A stretch of 64,000 nt of DNA from Gammaproteobacteria bacterium (GTDB taxonomy: Bacteria > Pseudomonadota > Gammaproteobacteria > Steroidobacterales > Foliamicaceae): positions 1 through 64,000 of the forward strand of contig JAPOTY010000006.1 of assembly GCA_026708965.1 (NCBI GenBank). The letters are read 5' to 3'. Below, one piece after another: positions 1 to 10,131 of the stretch (its first letter is position 1; every line of letters begins with the position of its first letter). Below the pieces are notes generated by a model. That model searched no databases and was not told the DNA's origin. It was given only the letters and a program-made list of their open reading frames with translations. The position numbers and the translations under genes were made by a program.

Positions 1-48
1 CATCTGTTCGCGAAATTCCGGCGAATACCGGGGTCTTGTTCTCTGCAT
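1..48 (-). mobile_element. N-terminus of IS3-type transposase OrfA, truncated by window edge
   Basis: Reverse complement reads MQRTRPRYSPEFREQM from ATG at 48, with a GGAAGGAGG ribosome-binding site upstream; RRYSPEFRE-type starts are typical of IS3 OrfA. Confidence 0.5.
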
Positions 49-471
49 CGTGGGGTCCTCCTTCCCAAAGGATCAGGTACCCACGAAAACGGGTCAACTC
101 CACTATAATGCTTGCGGCTATAGTGGTTACGTAAATAAGCCGATCTGTCGTTCCTCCTAGCTGCGGCAGAACCTGAAGGCATATCTATATTTTTTTGCCA
201 TTTTGAAAAAGATTACGCCACTTCCACTCCGAAGTGCAAGACCTGTGTTGGGAACTGTAGAGAGCACATGAAGTGTCCGGTTTGGGTGCGGCGCTGTAGA
301 GCGCTGAGCGGGCTGTCGCCCGCTACGCCGCAGTCGGCCATTCATCCTTCAACTCCTCGTTGAAGGCCGGGCGGTAGGCCTCTTCAAATCGCATCCGACG
401 TGTCTCCTGCAACCAAATAAGTCCGTCTCATCCACCAACACCTGACCGCCAAAAAGGCCAACAGCAAAACC

Positions 472-511
472 GGACAGTTCATTTGTTACAAGGGCGGACA
501 GTCTATTTGTT
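472..511. repeat. Direct repeat GGACAGTYYATTTGTT x2, 24-bp period, possible IS terminal repeats
   Basis: ggacagttcatttgtt (472-487) and ggacagtctatttgtt (496-511). Confidence 0.5.
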
Positions 512-597
512 CTTAACAACCACACACTTGACAAGACATAAAGAGATCGTAATCTACTTAGCTCATTGCGCCGTATTCATGCGAGGATAGCCAAACC

Positions 598-1020
598 ATG
601 TATGCGAAAACCCTCAGCACTCTTCTAATCGCGTTGGCGATGCTTGGGCTGGGCCAGCTGATGGTCCATGCGCAAGAGTCGGACAACTCTACGTTGTTTG
701 GATCAAACACTCCGGACACGCAAAACTCGGGTAAAGAATGGTCCGAGCCGTATGAAAATCTGGCACAAGAATGCTGGATCGCTTGGATGGGCAGTTCGGC
801 GGCTCAATCCTGCAACTTGAAGAGCGTGACCGAAATAGAGAACGAAATAGAGAATCCAGCGCAGTGCGAGATTCGAGCGGAGTGCAGAGCGAAATGCACA
901 GGCCCCGGGTGGCTCTGTTTTCTCAATCCAAGTGTCGCTACTCTCGAATACCAAGGCAGCGTGAACGAGATTCGTAGACTGCACAGCTGTGATGACGTTC
1001 TGAAGCTAGATGGATGCTGA
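598..1020 (+). CDS. Small secreted cysteine-rich hypothetical protein
   Basis: 140 aa, N-terminal signal peptide (MYAKTLSTLLIALAMLGLGQLMVHAQ), several Cys in the mature part. Confidence 0.55.
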   Translation: MYAKTLSTLLIALAMLGLGQLMVHAQESDNSTLFGSNTPDTQNSGKEWSEPYENLAQECWIAWMGSSAAQSCNLKSVTEIENEIENPAQCEIRAECRAKCTGPGWLCFLNPSVATLEYQGSVNEIRRLHSCDDVLKLDGC

Positions 1021-1386
1021 GCTAGTTGCGCTGTAGGACTCTCTGAGCGGATTCTCACATAGCACACAAAAAAGAGCTGCCGGACTGGAGAGGGGACCGA
1101 AGGCTCGCGTTGGCTCCATTGGTGCAGGCTCAAGGGGGAAACCCGCACTAGATTCAATCCGTAAAAGTCCGCGTTCCCCAGACAGCTTGAACCAAGGGGA
1201 GTTCGCTATGACGTGGAAAACTCCTGCGGCAATTGGGGCGAAACGGGCGACTTATGGGTTGCGCGCGCATTTGGGCCGAAACGCGCTGCAATTCTTTCCG
1301 CCGATGCGGTGGCCACCGGCGCAAGTGATGGCACAATAGTTTCAAATGTCGGCCAATTGGGCCGGAAGTGTTTGGAGAGTAGAGGA

Positions 1387-1836
1387 ATGCGCGGAGTTAA
1401 CAAGGTCATTCTGGTCGGCAACTTGGGCCATGATGTGGAAGTCCGGCAGATGAAGAATGGCAATCCGGTAGCGAATATCCGGATCGCCACTAACGAGCGG
1501 TGGACCCAAAAGGACACCGGCCAAGTGCAGGAGCATACGGAATGGCACAACGTGGTGCTGTTTGGCAGGCGGGCCGAGCTGGCGCAGCAGTACCTGCACA
1601 AGGGCTCGCGGATTTATGTGGAGGGCCGCTTGCGCACGCGCTCCTGGCAGGACCGCGAAGGGCAGGAGCGGCGCAGCACGGAGGTGGTGGCCGACGACAT
1701 GCAGTTTCTGGACCGCCGCGGCGGCGACGGCGACTTCGACCAGCAGCGCCGCGGGGGCGGAGGGTCGAATGCGCCGCAACGCGGCGGCCACGGCAACTTC
1801 GACAACGGTGATATGGACGACGAGGTTCCTTTCTGA
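1387..1836 (+). CDS. ssb: Single-stranded DNA-binding protein
   Basis: [20 protein letters not shown]...[38 protein letters not shown], Gly-rich linker, acidic tail DMDDEVPF. Confidence 0.96.
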   Translation: MRGVNKVILVGNLGHDVEVRQMKNGNPVANIRIATNERWTQKDTGQVQEHTEWHNVVLFGRRAELAQQYLHKGSRIYVEGRLRTRSWQDREGQERRSTEVVADDMQFLDRRGGDGDFDQQRRGGGGSNAPQRGGHGNFDNGDMDDEVPF

Positions 1837-1917
1837 AGCGGCTCCTGCCTTCGGGAATGGGCCTAGCATGAGCCCTTTGTTAACCCCTTTATTGGCTAGG
1901 GAAGGGGGGCGCGGCTT

Positions 1918-3258
1918 GTGAGCGGCAAGCTCTATATCCGCACCTTCGGCTGCCAGATGAACGAGTACGATTCCGCCCGCATGGCGGATGTGCTGCGCGA
2001 GGAGCGGGGATTCACGCTCACCGATGACCCCGAACAGGCCGATGTGGTGCTCATCAATACCTGCTCGGTGCGGGAAAAGCCCCAGGAGAAGCTGTTTTCC
2101 GAACTGGGCCGCTACAAGGCGCTGAAGCGCAAGCGCCCCGGCATGAAGATCGGCGTGGGCGGCTGCGTGGCCAGCCAGGAGGGCGCGGCCATTGGCAGGC
2201 GCGCGCCGTATGTCGATGTGATCTTCGGCCCGCAAACCCTTCACCGGCTTCCGGAGCTGCTTGGGCAGTCGGGCTCGGCGAGCGGCCCGGTGGTGGATTT
2301 GGCCTTTCCGGCGGAAGAGAAGTTCGCCTCGCTGCCGGCGCCGAAGGCCGCATCGCCGGTCGCCAACCTGTCGGTCATGGAGGGTTGCAGCAAATTCTGC
2401 TCGTTTTGCGTGGTGCCCTATACCCGCGGCGAGGAGATCAGCCGCCCGGTGGCGGACGTGCTCTCGGAAGCGATCCAACTGGAGCGTCAGGGCGTGAGGG
2501 AAATCAACCTGCTGGGCCAGAACGTGAACGGTTATCGGGGCGCGGCGCCCGCCGGCGGGCTGGAGGATCTGGCGGGACTGATCCGCTATATTTCAAAGCT
2601 TGAGGGCATCGGCAGGATCCGCTTCACCACCTCGCATCCGATGGAGTTCGACGACCGCCTGATCGAGGCTTACGCGCACACTGAGAAGCTTCCCTCTTAC
2701 CTGCATCTGCCGGTGCAAAGCGGTTCGGACACGGTGCTTCAACGCATGAAGCGCGGCTACACCGCAGCCGAGTACCGCGACAAGATCGAGCGGCTGCGCC
2801 GGACGCGGCCCGGAATCAGCATTGCCTCGGATTTTATTGTGGGATTTCCGGGCGAGACCGAGGCGGAATTCGCGCAGACCCTGGCTTTGGCGGAGGATAT
2901 CGGCTTCGATCAGTCTTTCAGCTTCATGTATAGCGCAAGGCCCGGCACGCCCGCCGGCGATATGGACGATCCGGTTCCGCAGCCGGTCAAGCTCGAGCGC
3001 CTGCAGCGCCTGCAGGCGCTGATCAATAGCCAGGCGCGGCGCATATCGCGCAACATGGTCCATTCTTCCCAGCGCGTTCTGGTGGAACGGCGGGCGCGCC
3101 GCGGCGAAGGGCTGATCGCCGGGCGCACCGGCAATAATCGATGGGTGAACTTTGACGGCCCGGTTTCCTTGATCGGGCAGTTCGTTGAGGTGGCCATTTC
3201 CGAAGCCCTTCCCAATTCGCTGCGCGGCCGGCTGCTGCCGGAATCCCTCGCCGCCTGA
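1918..3258 (+). CDS. miaB: tRNA-2-methylthio-N6-dimethylallyladenosine synthase MiaB
   Basis: GTG start; [16 protein letters not shown], radical-SAM [25 protein letters not shown]-terminal TRAM region. Confidence 0.96.
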   Translation: MSGKLYIRTFGCQMNEYDSARMADVLREERGFTLTDDPEQADVVLINTCSVREKPQEKLFSELGRYKALKRKRPGMKIGVGGCVASQEGAAIGRRAPYVDVIFGPQTLHRLPELLGQSGSASGPVVDLAFPAEEKFASLPAPKAASPVANLSVMEGCSKFCSFCVVPYTRGEEISRPVADVLSEAIQLERQGVREINLLGQNVNGYRGAAPAGGLEDLAGLIRYISKLEGIGRIRFTTSHPMEFDDRLIEAYAHTEKLPSYLHLPVQSGSDTVLQRMKRGYTAAEYRDKIERLRRTRPGISIASDFIVGFPGETEAEFAQTLALAEDIGFDQSFSFMYSARPGTPAGDMDDPVPQPVKLERLQRLQALINSQARRISRNMVHSSQRVLVERRARRGEGLIAGRTGNNRWVNFDGPVSLIGQFVEVAISEALPNSLRGRLLPESLAA

Positions 3259-3293
3259 GGCTATCCGCCGTCCTGAACAGCGAAACCCACACG

Positions 3294-4286
3294 ATGGACG
3301 TTGTGCTTCGGCCCGCCAATAACGGCGCGCTGGCCAACTTATGCGGCGAACTCGACCGGCATTTGCGCCAAATCGAGCAGGGGCTGGGCGTACGCATCTC
3401 CAACAAGGGCAACCGCTTCCGGGTGCGGGGCGCGGAGGCCGCGTCCCGGGCGGGCGCTGCGGCCTTGAACGAGCTGTACCGCATGGCCGCCGCCGATTCG
3501 CTGGACGCGCCGCGCATCCAGGCCGTTTTGAGCGAATGCGCCGAGGATGCAGCGGACAGCGCCGGAAAAGCGGCAACCGCTGGCGGGACCGGCCGGAGCG
3601 CGCCGGCGCCGGAGGATGACGACATGCGGCTGGTGGTGAACACGCCGCGCATCCATGTGCGTCCGCGAGGCGCCAACCAGCGCCGCTATGTGCAGGCCAT
3701 TCGTTCGAGCGACCTCACCTTCGGCGTGGGGCCGGCCGGCACCGGCAAGACCTGGCTGGCGGTGGCCTGCGCTCTGGAGGCCCACCGGGCGGGACAGATC
3801 CAGCGCATCGTGCTGGTGCGCCCCGCGGTTGAAGCCGGCGAGCGCTTGGGATTCCTGCCCGGAGACTTGGCCAGCAAGGTCGATCCGTACTTAAGGCCGG
3901 TTTACGATGCGCTGTATGCCATGCTGGGGCCGGAGCGCGTGGCGCAATGGACGGAGCGCGGCATCATCGAGGTGGCGCCGCTGGCCTATATGCGCGGCCG
4001 GTCGTTGAACGGCAGCTTCGTGATTCTGGACGAGGGCCAGAACACCACGCCGGAGCAAATGAAGATGTTCCTGACCCGTTTCGGCGCCGATTCCCGCGCG
4101 GTGGTGACCGGCGATATCACCCAAGTGGACCTGCCGCGGGATCGGGAGAGCGGCCTTCGGCATGCGCTGAGCATTCTCAAGTCCATTTCCGGGATCGCCA
4201 CGGTCTATTTTTCCTCGCGGGACGTGGTCCGGCATGCGCTGGTGCGCCGCATTCTCGATGCGTATCAGGCCCAGGAGCAGCCATGA
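3294..4286 (+). CDS. ybeZ: PhoH-like ATPase (YbeZ)
   Basis: FGVGPAGTGKTWLAVA Walker A, FVILDEGQNTTPEQMKMFLTR, GDITQVDLPR. Confidence 0.93.
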   Translation: MDVVLRPANNGALANLCGELDRHLRQIEQGLGVRISNKGNRFRVRGAEAASRAGAAALNELYRMAAADSLDAPRIQAVLSECAEDAADSAGKAATAGGTGRSAPAPEDDDMRLVVNTPRIHVRPRGANQRRYVQAIRSSDLTFGVGPAGTGKTWLAVACALEAHRAGQIQRIVLVRPAVEAGERLGFLPGDLASKVDPYLRPVYDALYAMLGPERVAQWTERGIIEVAPLAYMRGRSLNGSFVILDEGQNTTPEQMKMFLTRFGADSRAVVTGDITQVDLPRDRESGLRHALSILKSISGIATVYFSSRDVVRHALVRRILDAYQAQEQP

Positions 4287-4738
4287 TCCGGATTGCGCTG
4301 CAACATGCCGCCGACGGCGGGCGCCCGGCCCGGGAATTATCTGATTCGGCGATCCGCAAACTGGCCAGGTCCAGCCTCGCGGAATTCGCTTCCAGCGGCA
4401 CGGTCACCGTGCGCCTTGTGGGAGAGGCCGAGAGCCGCGAACTGAACCGCGCCTGGCGGGGTGCTAACCGGCCCACCAATGTGCTGGCGTTTCCCGCCGA
4501 CCGCGCCGTGGGCCAAATTGGCGATATAGTCATTTGCCTGCCGGTGGCGCGAAGCGAGGCCCGGCAACGCGGTTGCGATCCGGCCGCGCACCTGGCCCAC
4601 CTTGTTGTGCATGGCTGCCTTCACCTCGCCGGGCATGATCATAAGGAACCGGAACAGACTCAAGCCATGGAATCACAGGAATCGAAGCTGCTTGAGCAGG
4701 CCGGATGGCCGGACCCCTGGGCCGAGGAGCGCGCATGA
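4283..4738 (+). CDS. ybeY: rRNA maturation endoribonuclease YbeY
   Basis: ATG at 4283 overlaps the PhoH stop; HLVVHGCLHLAGHDH zinc motif. Confidence 0.93.
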   Translation: MIRIALQHAADGGRPARELSDSAIRKLARSSLAEFASSGTVTVRLVGEAESRELNRAWRGANRPTNVLAFPADRAVGQIGDIVICLPVARSEARQRGCDPAAHLAHLVVHGCLHLAGHDHKEPEQTQAMESQESKLLEQAGWPDPWAEERA

Positions 4739-5541
4739 GCGGCGCGCGTGGCTGGCTGGACCGCTTTGCAGGCCGCCGGGCGCCAAGCCGCGGCGGCCTG
4801 CTTGAACTGCTCGCCCGACTGCGCGACGAGCGCGAAGTGACAGCGGGCGAGAAAACGATGATCGAAGGGGTGCTGGAGGTGTCGCGCCGCGAAGTCCACG
4901 AGGTGATGGTGCAGCGCTCCAGCATGGTGGTTCTGCGCCTCGACGACAGCCGCGAGCGGATGCTCGAAACCATCATCCGTTCCGGCCATTCCCGTTTTCC
5001 CGTGATCGGCGAAAACCGGGACGAGGTGGCGGGCATATTGCTGGCCAAGGACGTGCTGCGCGCAATGACCGAATCGACCGGCGACCATTGGGAGATTGAG
5101 CCGTTGCTGCGCCCGGTCACGCTGATCCCGGAAACCAAGCGCCTTGACGCGCTGCTCGACGAATTCCGCCGCGGCCGCAATCACTTGGCGGTGGTGGTGG
5201 ACGAATACGGAGGCACGGCGGGGCTGCTGACCATCGAGGACGTGCTGGAGCAGATCGTTGGCGAGATTGGCGACGAGCACGACCTTCAGCAGGCTCCGGA
5301 ACTGGTTCGCCAAGAGGACGGCAGCTACTTGGTGAGCGCCAAGATGCGCATCGAGGACTTCGACGAGCAGGTTGGCACCAAACTGGACACCGGAGAATTC
5401 GATACCGTGGGCGGCCTGGTCATCCACCGGCTCGGACGCCTGCCGCGCAAGGGCGAGCGCGTCGAAGCGGGCGGATGGCGAATGGAGGTGATTGCGGCCG
5501 ACCGCCGCCGCGTCAACCGCCTGAAGGTAAGCCCTGCCTGA
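4735..5541 (+). CDS. ybeX: CBS-domain/CorC-HlyC family protein (YbeX)
   Basis: ATG overlaps the ybeY stop; VMVQRSSMVVLRLDDSRERMLETIIRSGHSRFPV, DEYGGTAGLLTIEDVLEQIVGEI, C-terminal CorC_HlyC domain. Confidence 0.92.
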   Translation: MSGARGWLDRFAGRRAPSRGGLLELLARLRDEREVTAGEKTMIEGVLEVSRREVHEVMVQRSSMVVLRLDDSRERMLETIIRSGHSRFPVIGENRDEVAGILLAKDVLRAMTESTGDHWEIEPLLRPVTLIPETKRLDALLDEFRRGRNHLAVVVDEYGGTAGLLTIEDVLEQIVGEIGDEHDLQQAPELVRQEDGSYLVSAKMRIEDFDEQVGTKLDTGEFDTVGGLVIHRLGRLPRKGERVEAGGWRMEVIAADRRRVNRLKVSPA

Positions 5542-5595
5542 ATGGCGGCGCTTCAGGCAAACTTGCGCCCGGTCGCTGCGCCACAGAGGTCCGCT

Positions 5596-6867
5596 ATGAA
5601 CCGCATGGGATCTATTCGACGACAGACCCGCTGCGGGCTGGTCATCCTAGGCCTGTTGGCGCTGGCCCGCTTGGATGCCGCCAATATTGAGGGCGCGCTC
5701 TCAATGGAGGAGGCGATCAATCGCACGCTGGCCCGCAATCCGGATCTGATGGCTTTAGGCCACCAGATCGAGGCCCAACAGGGGCGCGTTGCCCAATCGG
5801 GCATTGGCCCCGCTGCCGAGCTGGCGCTGGACGTGGAGAATGTGCTCGGCACGGCTGGCTTTCGCGGCATCGGCGCGGGAGAGGAGACGCTGAGCCTGAG
5901 CTGGGTGCTGGAGCGCGGCAAGCGGCAGAACCATGTCGCCGCCGCCCGGGCCGGGTTGTCGATTGTCGAAGCGGAGATGGAAATACGGCGGTTGGATGCC
6001 GCCACACTGTCGGCCCTCCTGTACTTGGATAATCTGGAATTGCAGGAGCGCTATGCGATTTCGCTACAGGCAATCGAGGCCGCCGAGGCCGCCGTCGCCA
6101 TGCTGGGCCAAGGCATGGAAACCGGCTTGGCCACGGCAGGGGACTTGGCCAGGGCCAGAGCGGACCTAGCCGCCGCCCGCTTGCATTCGGCGGACGCGAA
6201 ACATGATCTCAGCGCTGCCCGGCATGCGCTGGCGATGCAGTGGGGGCAGGTGAAACCAGATTTCCCGGGGGTCAGCGGGGATTGGCGGCGATTGCCGTTG
6301 CCGGGGACGATTGAAGCGCTGCTTGAACAGCTCGAGGCGGCGCCGGATATGGCCGCTTACGCCAACCGGCGGCGATTGAGGGAGGCTGAGATCCGGCTGG
6401 CCGAATCCGAGGCGCGGCCGGACTGGAGCATCAGCACCGGAATTCGTCGTTTGGAGGAAGACGACGATTACGCCTTCACGTTCGGCTTCGCGGCTCCGTT
6501 CGGGGGCGCGGGACGTAACCGGGGGCAAGTGCGGGAGGCGCGCGCCAACCTGGCGCAACTCGATGCCGAGCGGACCGCCGCGCGCGCCCGCATCGAAGCG
6601 CAATTGCTGGCGATTCATCAGGAGATGGAACACAGCCTGTTGCGCGCGGAAATGCTTCGCGACGAGCTGCTGCCGAGGTTGCGGGAAGCTGCCGAGCATG
6701 CCCGCAAAGGCCATGAGGCAGGCGATGACGGCATTCTCGATTTGCAGGCGCTGGAGCTTGAGAAATTATCGGTGCAATCGGAGCTGGTTCAGGCGGTGAT
6801 TGACGCCCGGCGCCAGCAGATCGAAATCGAACGGCTGATCGGCGCGGCCATGCCGCCCGCGGCTTAA
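5596..6867 (+). CDS. TolC/CzcC-like outer membrane efflux protein
   Basis: Signal peptide, SMEEAINRTLARNPDLMALGHQIEAQQGRV and long helical repeats. Confidence 0.8.
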   Translation: MNRMGSIRRQTRCGLVILGLLALARLDAANIEGALSMEEAINRTLARNPDLMALGHQIEAQQGRVAQSGIGPAAELALDVENVLGTAGFRGIGAGEETLSLSWVLERGKRQNHVAAARAGLSIVEAEMEIRRLDAATLSALLYLDNLELQERYAISLQAIEAAEAAVAMLGQGMETGLATAGDLARARADLAAARLHSADAKHDLSAARHALAMQWGQVKPDFPGVSGDWRRLPLPGTIEALLEQLEAAPDMAAYANRRRLREAEIRLAESEARPDWSISTGIRRLEEDDDYAFTFGFAAPFGGAGRNRGQVREARANLAQLDAERTAARARIEAQLLAIHQEMEHSLLRAEMLRDELLPRLREAAEHARKGHEAGDDGILDLQALELEKLSVQSELVQAVIDARRQQIEIERLIGAAMPPAA

Positions 6868-6880
6868 GCCTTTGCCCTCG

Positions 6881-6985
6881 CCCTTTTCTTGCCCCTGCCT
6901 CGCGGGAGCGTCTGGGGCAGGATGCCCCAGCCGAGCCCCATGGATGGGTTCATGCGTCTCCCGCGAGGCAGGGGCAAGAAAAGGG
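6881..6985. repeat. Structured intergenic element with perfect 28-bp inverted-repeat arms and the 30-bp dispersed core (copy 1)
   Basis: Arms cccttttcttgcccctgcctcgcgggag (6881-6908) and its exact reverse complement (6958-6985); inner hairpin ctggggca/tgccccag; core at 6934-6963. Confidence 0.9.
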
Positions 6986-7017
6986 CTTTAGCTGGTGCGG
7001 ATTGGCGCAATATGCCG

Positions 7018-8229
7018 CTAGTCAGGGGCCGAGGCGTCGGCCCATTTCATCGCGGCGAGCGCGCCCATTCCGAATAGCGCGTAGGACGCGATCAGGGCGT
7101 AGAAAGTGCCGTCGAAGATATAGCCCACGAACGCTCCGAGCGGCACCGCCACCAGGGTGGACAGCGACGCGACCACGGCCGCGCCCACGCCGGCGATATG
7201 GCCCAGCGGCTCCATGGCCATCGCGCCCAGGTTGCCGAACAGCAGCCCGAGGCACAAGAAGACGAACAGCAGGTAGGCCATCAATAGCCAAAAGGGAAGC
7301 ACCCCGTCGAAGATGAAGGTCAGCCCCAGGCCGATAAACGACCCGATCGTGGCCAGGAGCATGGCTCCCCGCGACAGCTTTCGCATCCCGTACTGCATGA
7401 CCAAGCGACCATTGAGGACCGACGCGCCCCCCACGGCCAGAGCCAGCGCCCCGAAATACAAGGGGAACAGCGTGCCGGTTCCGTACACATCCTGGAAAAT
7501 TTGCTGCGCCGTGCTCAGGTAGGCCAAAAACGGCGCGAATACGCAGCCGCTGGCCAGGGTGTACCCCAGCGCGGCGCGGATCTTCACCACTTCCACCACC
7601 GCGCGGCCGATGGCGCGCGGGGAAAGCGGCCGCCGGCGTTCGGAAGGAAGCGTCTCCGGCTGACGGATCGCGAACCATAGAAAGCTGACCGCGGCAACGG
7701 CGAAAAATACCGCGAATATGGCGCGCCAGCCCCCAAGCATTTGGATCCACTGCCCCAACGCCGGCGCGATCGTGGGAACGATGATGAACACGGCCATGGT
7801 GAACGACATCAGGCGCGCCATCTGGCGGCCCGCGTACTGGTCGCGCACCAGCGCCATCGAGACCACGCGCGGCGCCGACACGCCGATGCCTTGCAGCACG
7901 CGCCCGGCGATCATCAGCTCGAAGCTCTGCGCGTACAGGCTCATCAGGCAACCGGCCATGAATAGCACGAGGCCGGCATGAATGGCCGGCTTGCGTCCGA
8001 TCCGGTCGGAAAGCGGGCCGAAGACGATCTGCCCCATGCTCATCCCCAGGAACACCGCCGTAACCACGAACTGCACATTGTTGCGATGCGCCACCCCGAG
8101 GTCCTCGCCGATCGCCGGCAGCGCCGGCAGCATCGTGTCGATCGCCAGCGCGACCAGCGAAATCAGCAGTGCGATCAGCGGCACGAATTCGCCCGTACGC
8201 AGGGCAGGGGTGGCAACAGGCTGGCTCAT
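7018..8229 (-). CDS. MFS transporter, Bcr/CflA-type multidrug
   Basis: MSQPVATPALRTGEFVPLIALLISLVALAIDTMLPALPAIGEDLGV..., FGPLSDRIGRKP, 12 TM. Confidence 0.88.
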   Translation of the reverse strand: MSQPVATPALRTGEFVPLIALLISLVALAIDTMLPALPAIGEDLGVAHRNNVQFVVTAVFLGMSMGQIVFGPLSDRIGRKPAIHAGLVLFMAGCLMSLYAQSFELMIAGRVLQGIGVSAPRVVSMALVRDQYAGRQMARLMSFTMAVFIIVPTIAPALGQWIQMLGGWRAIFAVFFAVAAVSFLWFAIRQPETLPSERRRPLSPRAIGRAVVEVVKIRAALGYTLASGCVFAPFLAYLSTAQQIFQDVYGTGTLFPLYFGALALAVGGASVLNGRLVMQYGMRKLSRGAMLLATIGSFIGLGLTFIFDGVLPFWLLMAYLLFVFLCLGLLFGNLGAMAMEPLGHIAGVGAAVVASLSTLVAVPLGAFVGYIFDGTFYALIASYALFGMGALAAMKWADASAPD

Positions 8230-8346
8230 TCTTGCTCTTGGGATCGCTGCGCCGCGCGCGTTTCGGGGAACGTCCGCGCCCATCAGACAGCAAAGACTTG
8301 CCGAATTGTACGGCCACCCATGGACAGGCGGCCCGGCCGCGCTCAA

Positions 8347-9888
8347 CTATGGGGCAGAATGCCTTGCAAGCCCTGCTGGAAGGGCCACGCCCAGCAGCAG
8401 GCAGAGTATCACGATAGGCCAGTTGCCGAAGCGGGCGTAGAGGGTGGTGCCGGAAAGCCGGGGGGCGCGCACATCGAGGAAACCAGCCTCGTGTTTCGGC
8501 AGGCTGGCGATGATGCGGCCCGCCGGGTCCACTGCCGCGGTGATTCCGGTGCCCGTGGCCCGCAGCAGATAGCGCCCCGTTTCCATAGCGCGCATGCGCG
8601 CCATGTCCAGGTGCTGTTCGAGCGCCACCGTGTCGCCGAACCAGCCGTCGTTGCTGATATTCACAAGCAGTTCCGCGTCCGGCGCCCAGGCGCGCTGCTC
8701 GCTGCCGAACGCGGCCTCGTAGCAGATGCTGATGCCGAAAGCCGCGCCCGCCGCCCGCAGCAGGCCCTGGTCGGCAGGGCCTGCGAGCAGGTCGCTGGCC
8801 GGCAAGCCCATGCGCTGCAGCCAGTCGCGCATTGCTTCCGGGATCGGAAAGAACTCCCCGAACGGCACTAGGTGCGACTTGTGGTAAACGCCCTCGCCAT
8901 GGCCCAGAACCATTAGCGAGTTGAATCGGCCCGCGGCCGTGTCGGTTAGGATGCCGAGCGCCAGAGCCCCGCCGCGATTATTCATCAGGGCATCCATTTC
9001 AGCCAGGTAATTCGCGGCGAATTCCTGCGTGGCGGGAATCGCGACTTCCGGCCAGATAATCAGTTCCGGTCGCTGATCCGGCGTGTCCTGCCACGGGCGG
9101 CCGAAGCTGAGCGCCTCATAAGCCAGCAAGGTAGGCTCATACTCCTCCGGCAGCCATTTCCTTTCCTGCGGGATGCCGCCCTGAACCAGGCGGGCCCGCA
9201 GTTCCCCTACGAGATGCATGCCGCCATCGGGCAAGGGCAGTTGCCCCAGCGCGACCGCGCCGCCGAGCAGCACAGCCACGAGGGCCGCCCGCCGCGCGGC
9301 AGCCATCCGCGATCGCCAGATCAGCAGGCAGGCGCCGGCCAGCACGGCCATGATCCAGCCGACCAGATGCACGCCGCCTGCGGAGGCAAGAGCCACCGGC
9401 CATTTGCCCGCGAACACCGGCCCTGCGAGGTAGCCTGCGCTAAGCCACGGAAATCCTGTGAAGACCCAGCCGCGCAGCCACTCCGTGAGCACCAGAACCG
9501 CAGGCAGAACCACCACCGGCGCCAGCCAACTGCGATGCGGCGCCAGGCGGGCCGCCCAATAGCCGCCCAGCGCGTACCAGCAAGCCATGAACGCGGCCAG
9601 CAGTACCACCAGCGTCACGGCCAACGCCGCCGGCCCGCCGCTGACAATCCGAACGCTGTAGTAGATCCAGTGGCAGGCCGCGGAGAACGCAACCAGTCCA
9701 AACGCAAAGCTGCCGGCCGCTGCGGCGCGGGCGTTTCGCTTGGCCAGCGGGCCCGTCCACAGCGAAAGAAGCGTGGTAAGCGCGGCTAGGCCGATCAGCC
9801 AGCGGACCAGCGGATTGATCGCGTAGCCTGTAAACGCTGCCGCCCACAAAAGGCCCGCCGCCGAGCCGGCCAAAATCACTTTCTTCAT
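8347..9888 (-). CDS. lnt: Apolipoprotein N-acyltransferase
   Basis: Membrane N-terminus plus nitrilase domain: LIIWPEVAIP, YHKSHLVPFGEFFP, SICYEAAFG, VNISNDGWFGD. Confidence 0.93.
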   Translation of the reverse strand: MKKVILAGSAAGLLWAAAFTGYAINPLVRWLIGLAALTTLLSLWTGPLAKRNARAAAAGSFAFGLVAFSAACHWIYYSVRIVSGGPAALAVTLVVLLAAFMACWYALGGYWAARLAPHRSWLAPVVVLPAVLVLTEWLRGWVFTGFPWLSAGYLAGPVFAGKWPVALASAGGVHLVGWIMAVLAGACLLIWRSRMAAARRAALVAVLLGGAVALGQLPLPDGGMHLVGELRARLVQGGIPQERKWLPEEYEPTLLAYEALSFGRPWQDTPDQRPELIIWPEVAIPATQEFAANYLAEMDALMNNRGGALALGILTDTAAGRFNSLMVLGHGEGVYHKSHLVPFGEFFPIPEAMRDWLQRMGLPASDLLAGPADQGLLRAAGAAFGISICYEAAFGSEQRAWAPDAELLVNISNDGWFGDTVALEQHLDMARMRAMETGRYLLRATGTGITAAVDPAGRIIASLPKHEAGFLDVRAPRLSGTTLYARFGNWPIVILCLLLGVALPAGLARHSAP

Positions 9889-9996
9889 CGCCTGTCCAGC
9901 TGTGTGCGCAGGAGGCTTGTGGCGCGCGGCACCGTGCTATGCTGCAATGCGCGGGCGGCAGTGCGTGCCCGATGCAAACGGGGAAATAGCGGATTG

Positions 9997-10131
9997 ATGG
10001 CACCTGTCATTGCATTGGGGATGATATTCTCCGTTGGCGCTCTCGCCGAAGATCCGCGCTATTCGATCTTTGGTTTCCGCGTGGCCCGCTCACTGGATGA
10101 ATCAGACCTACAGGACCCACAGCAGCCATGA
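9997..10131 (+). pseudogene. Short ORF with leader-like N-terminus joined to an FGE/SUMF1-like C-terminal fragment
   Basis: MAPVIALGMIFSVGALAEDPRYSIFGFRVARSLDESDLQDPQQP; resembles YSFFGFRVARSL at the end of the downstream gene. Confidence 0.5.

Noticed and set aside
100-126. CCACTATA-N11-TATAGTGG inverted repeat as an operator
   Set aside because: Short, close to presumed IS debris and without an associated regulator; not enough to support a function.
1342-2478. 378-aa minus-strand ORF
   Set aside because: Antisense to ssb and miaB; no recognisable motif.
7022-8317. 431-aa minus-strand ORF
   Set aside because: Alternative frame of the MFS gene 7018-8229; Arg/Gly/Ala-rich with no membrane pattern.
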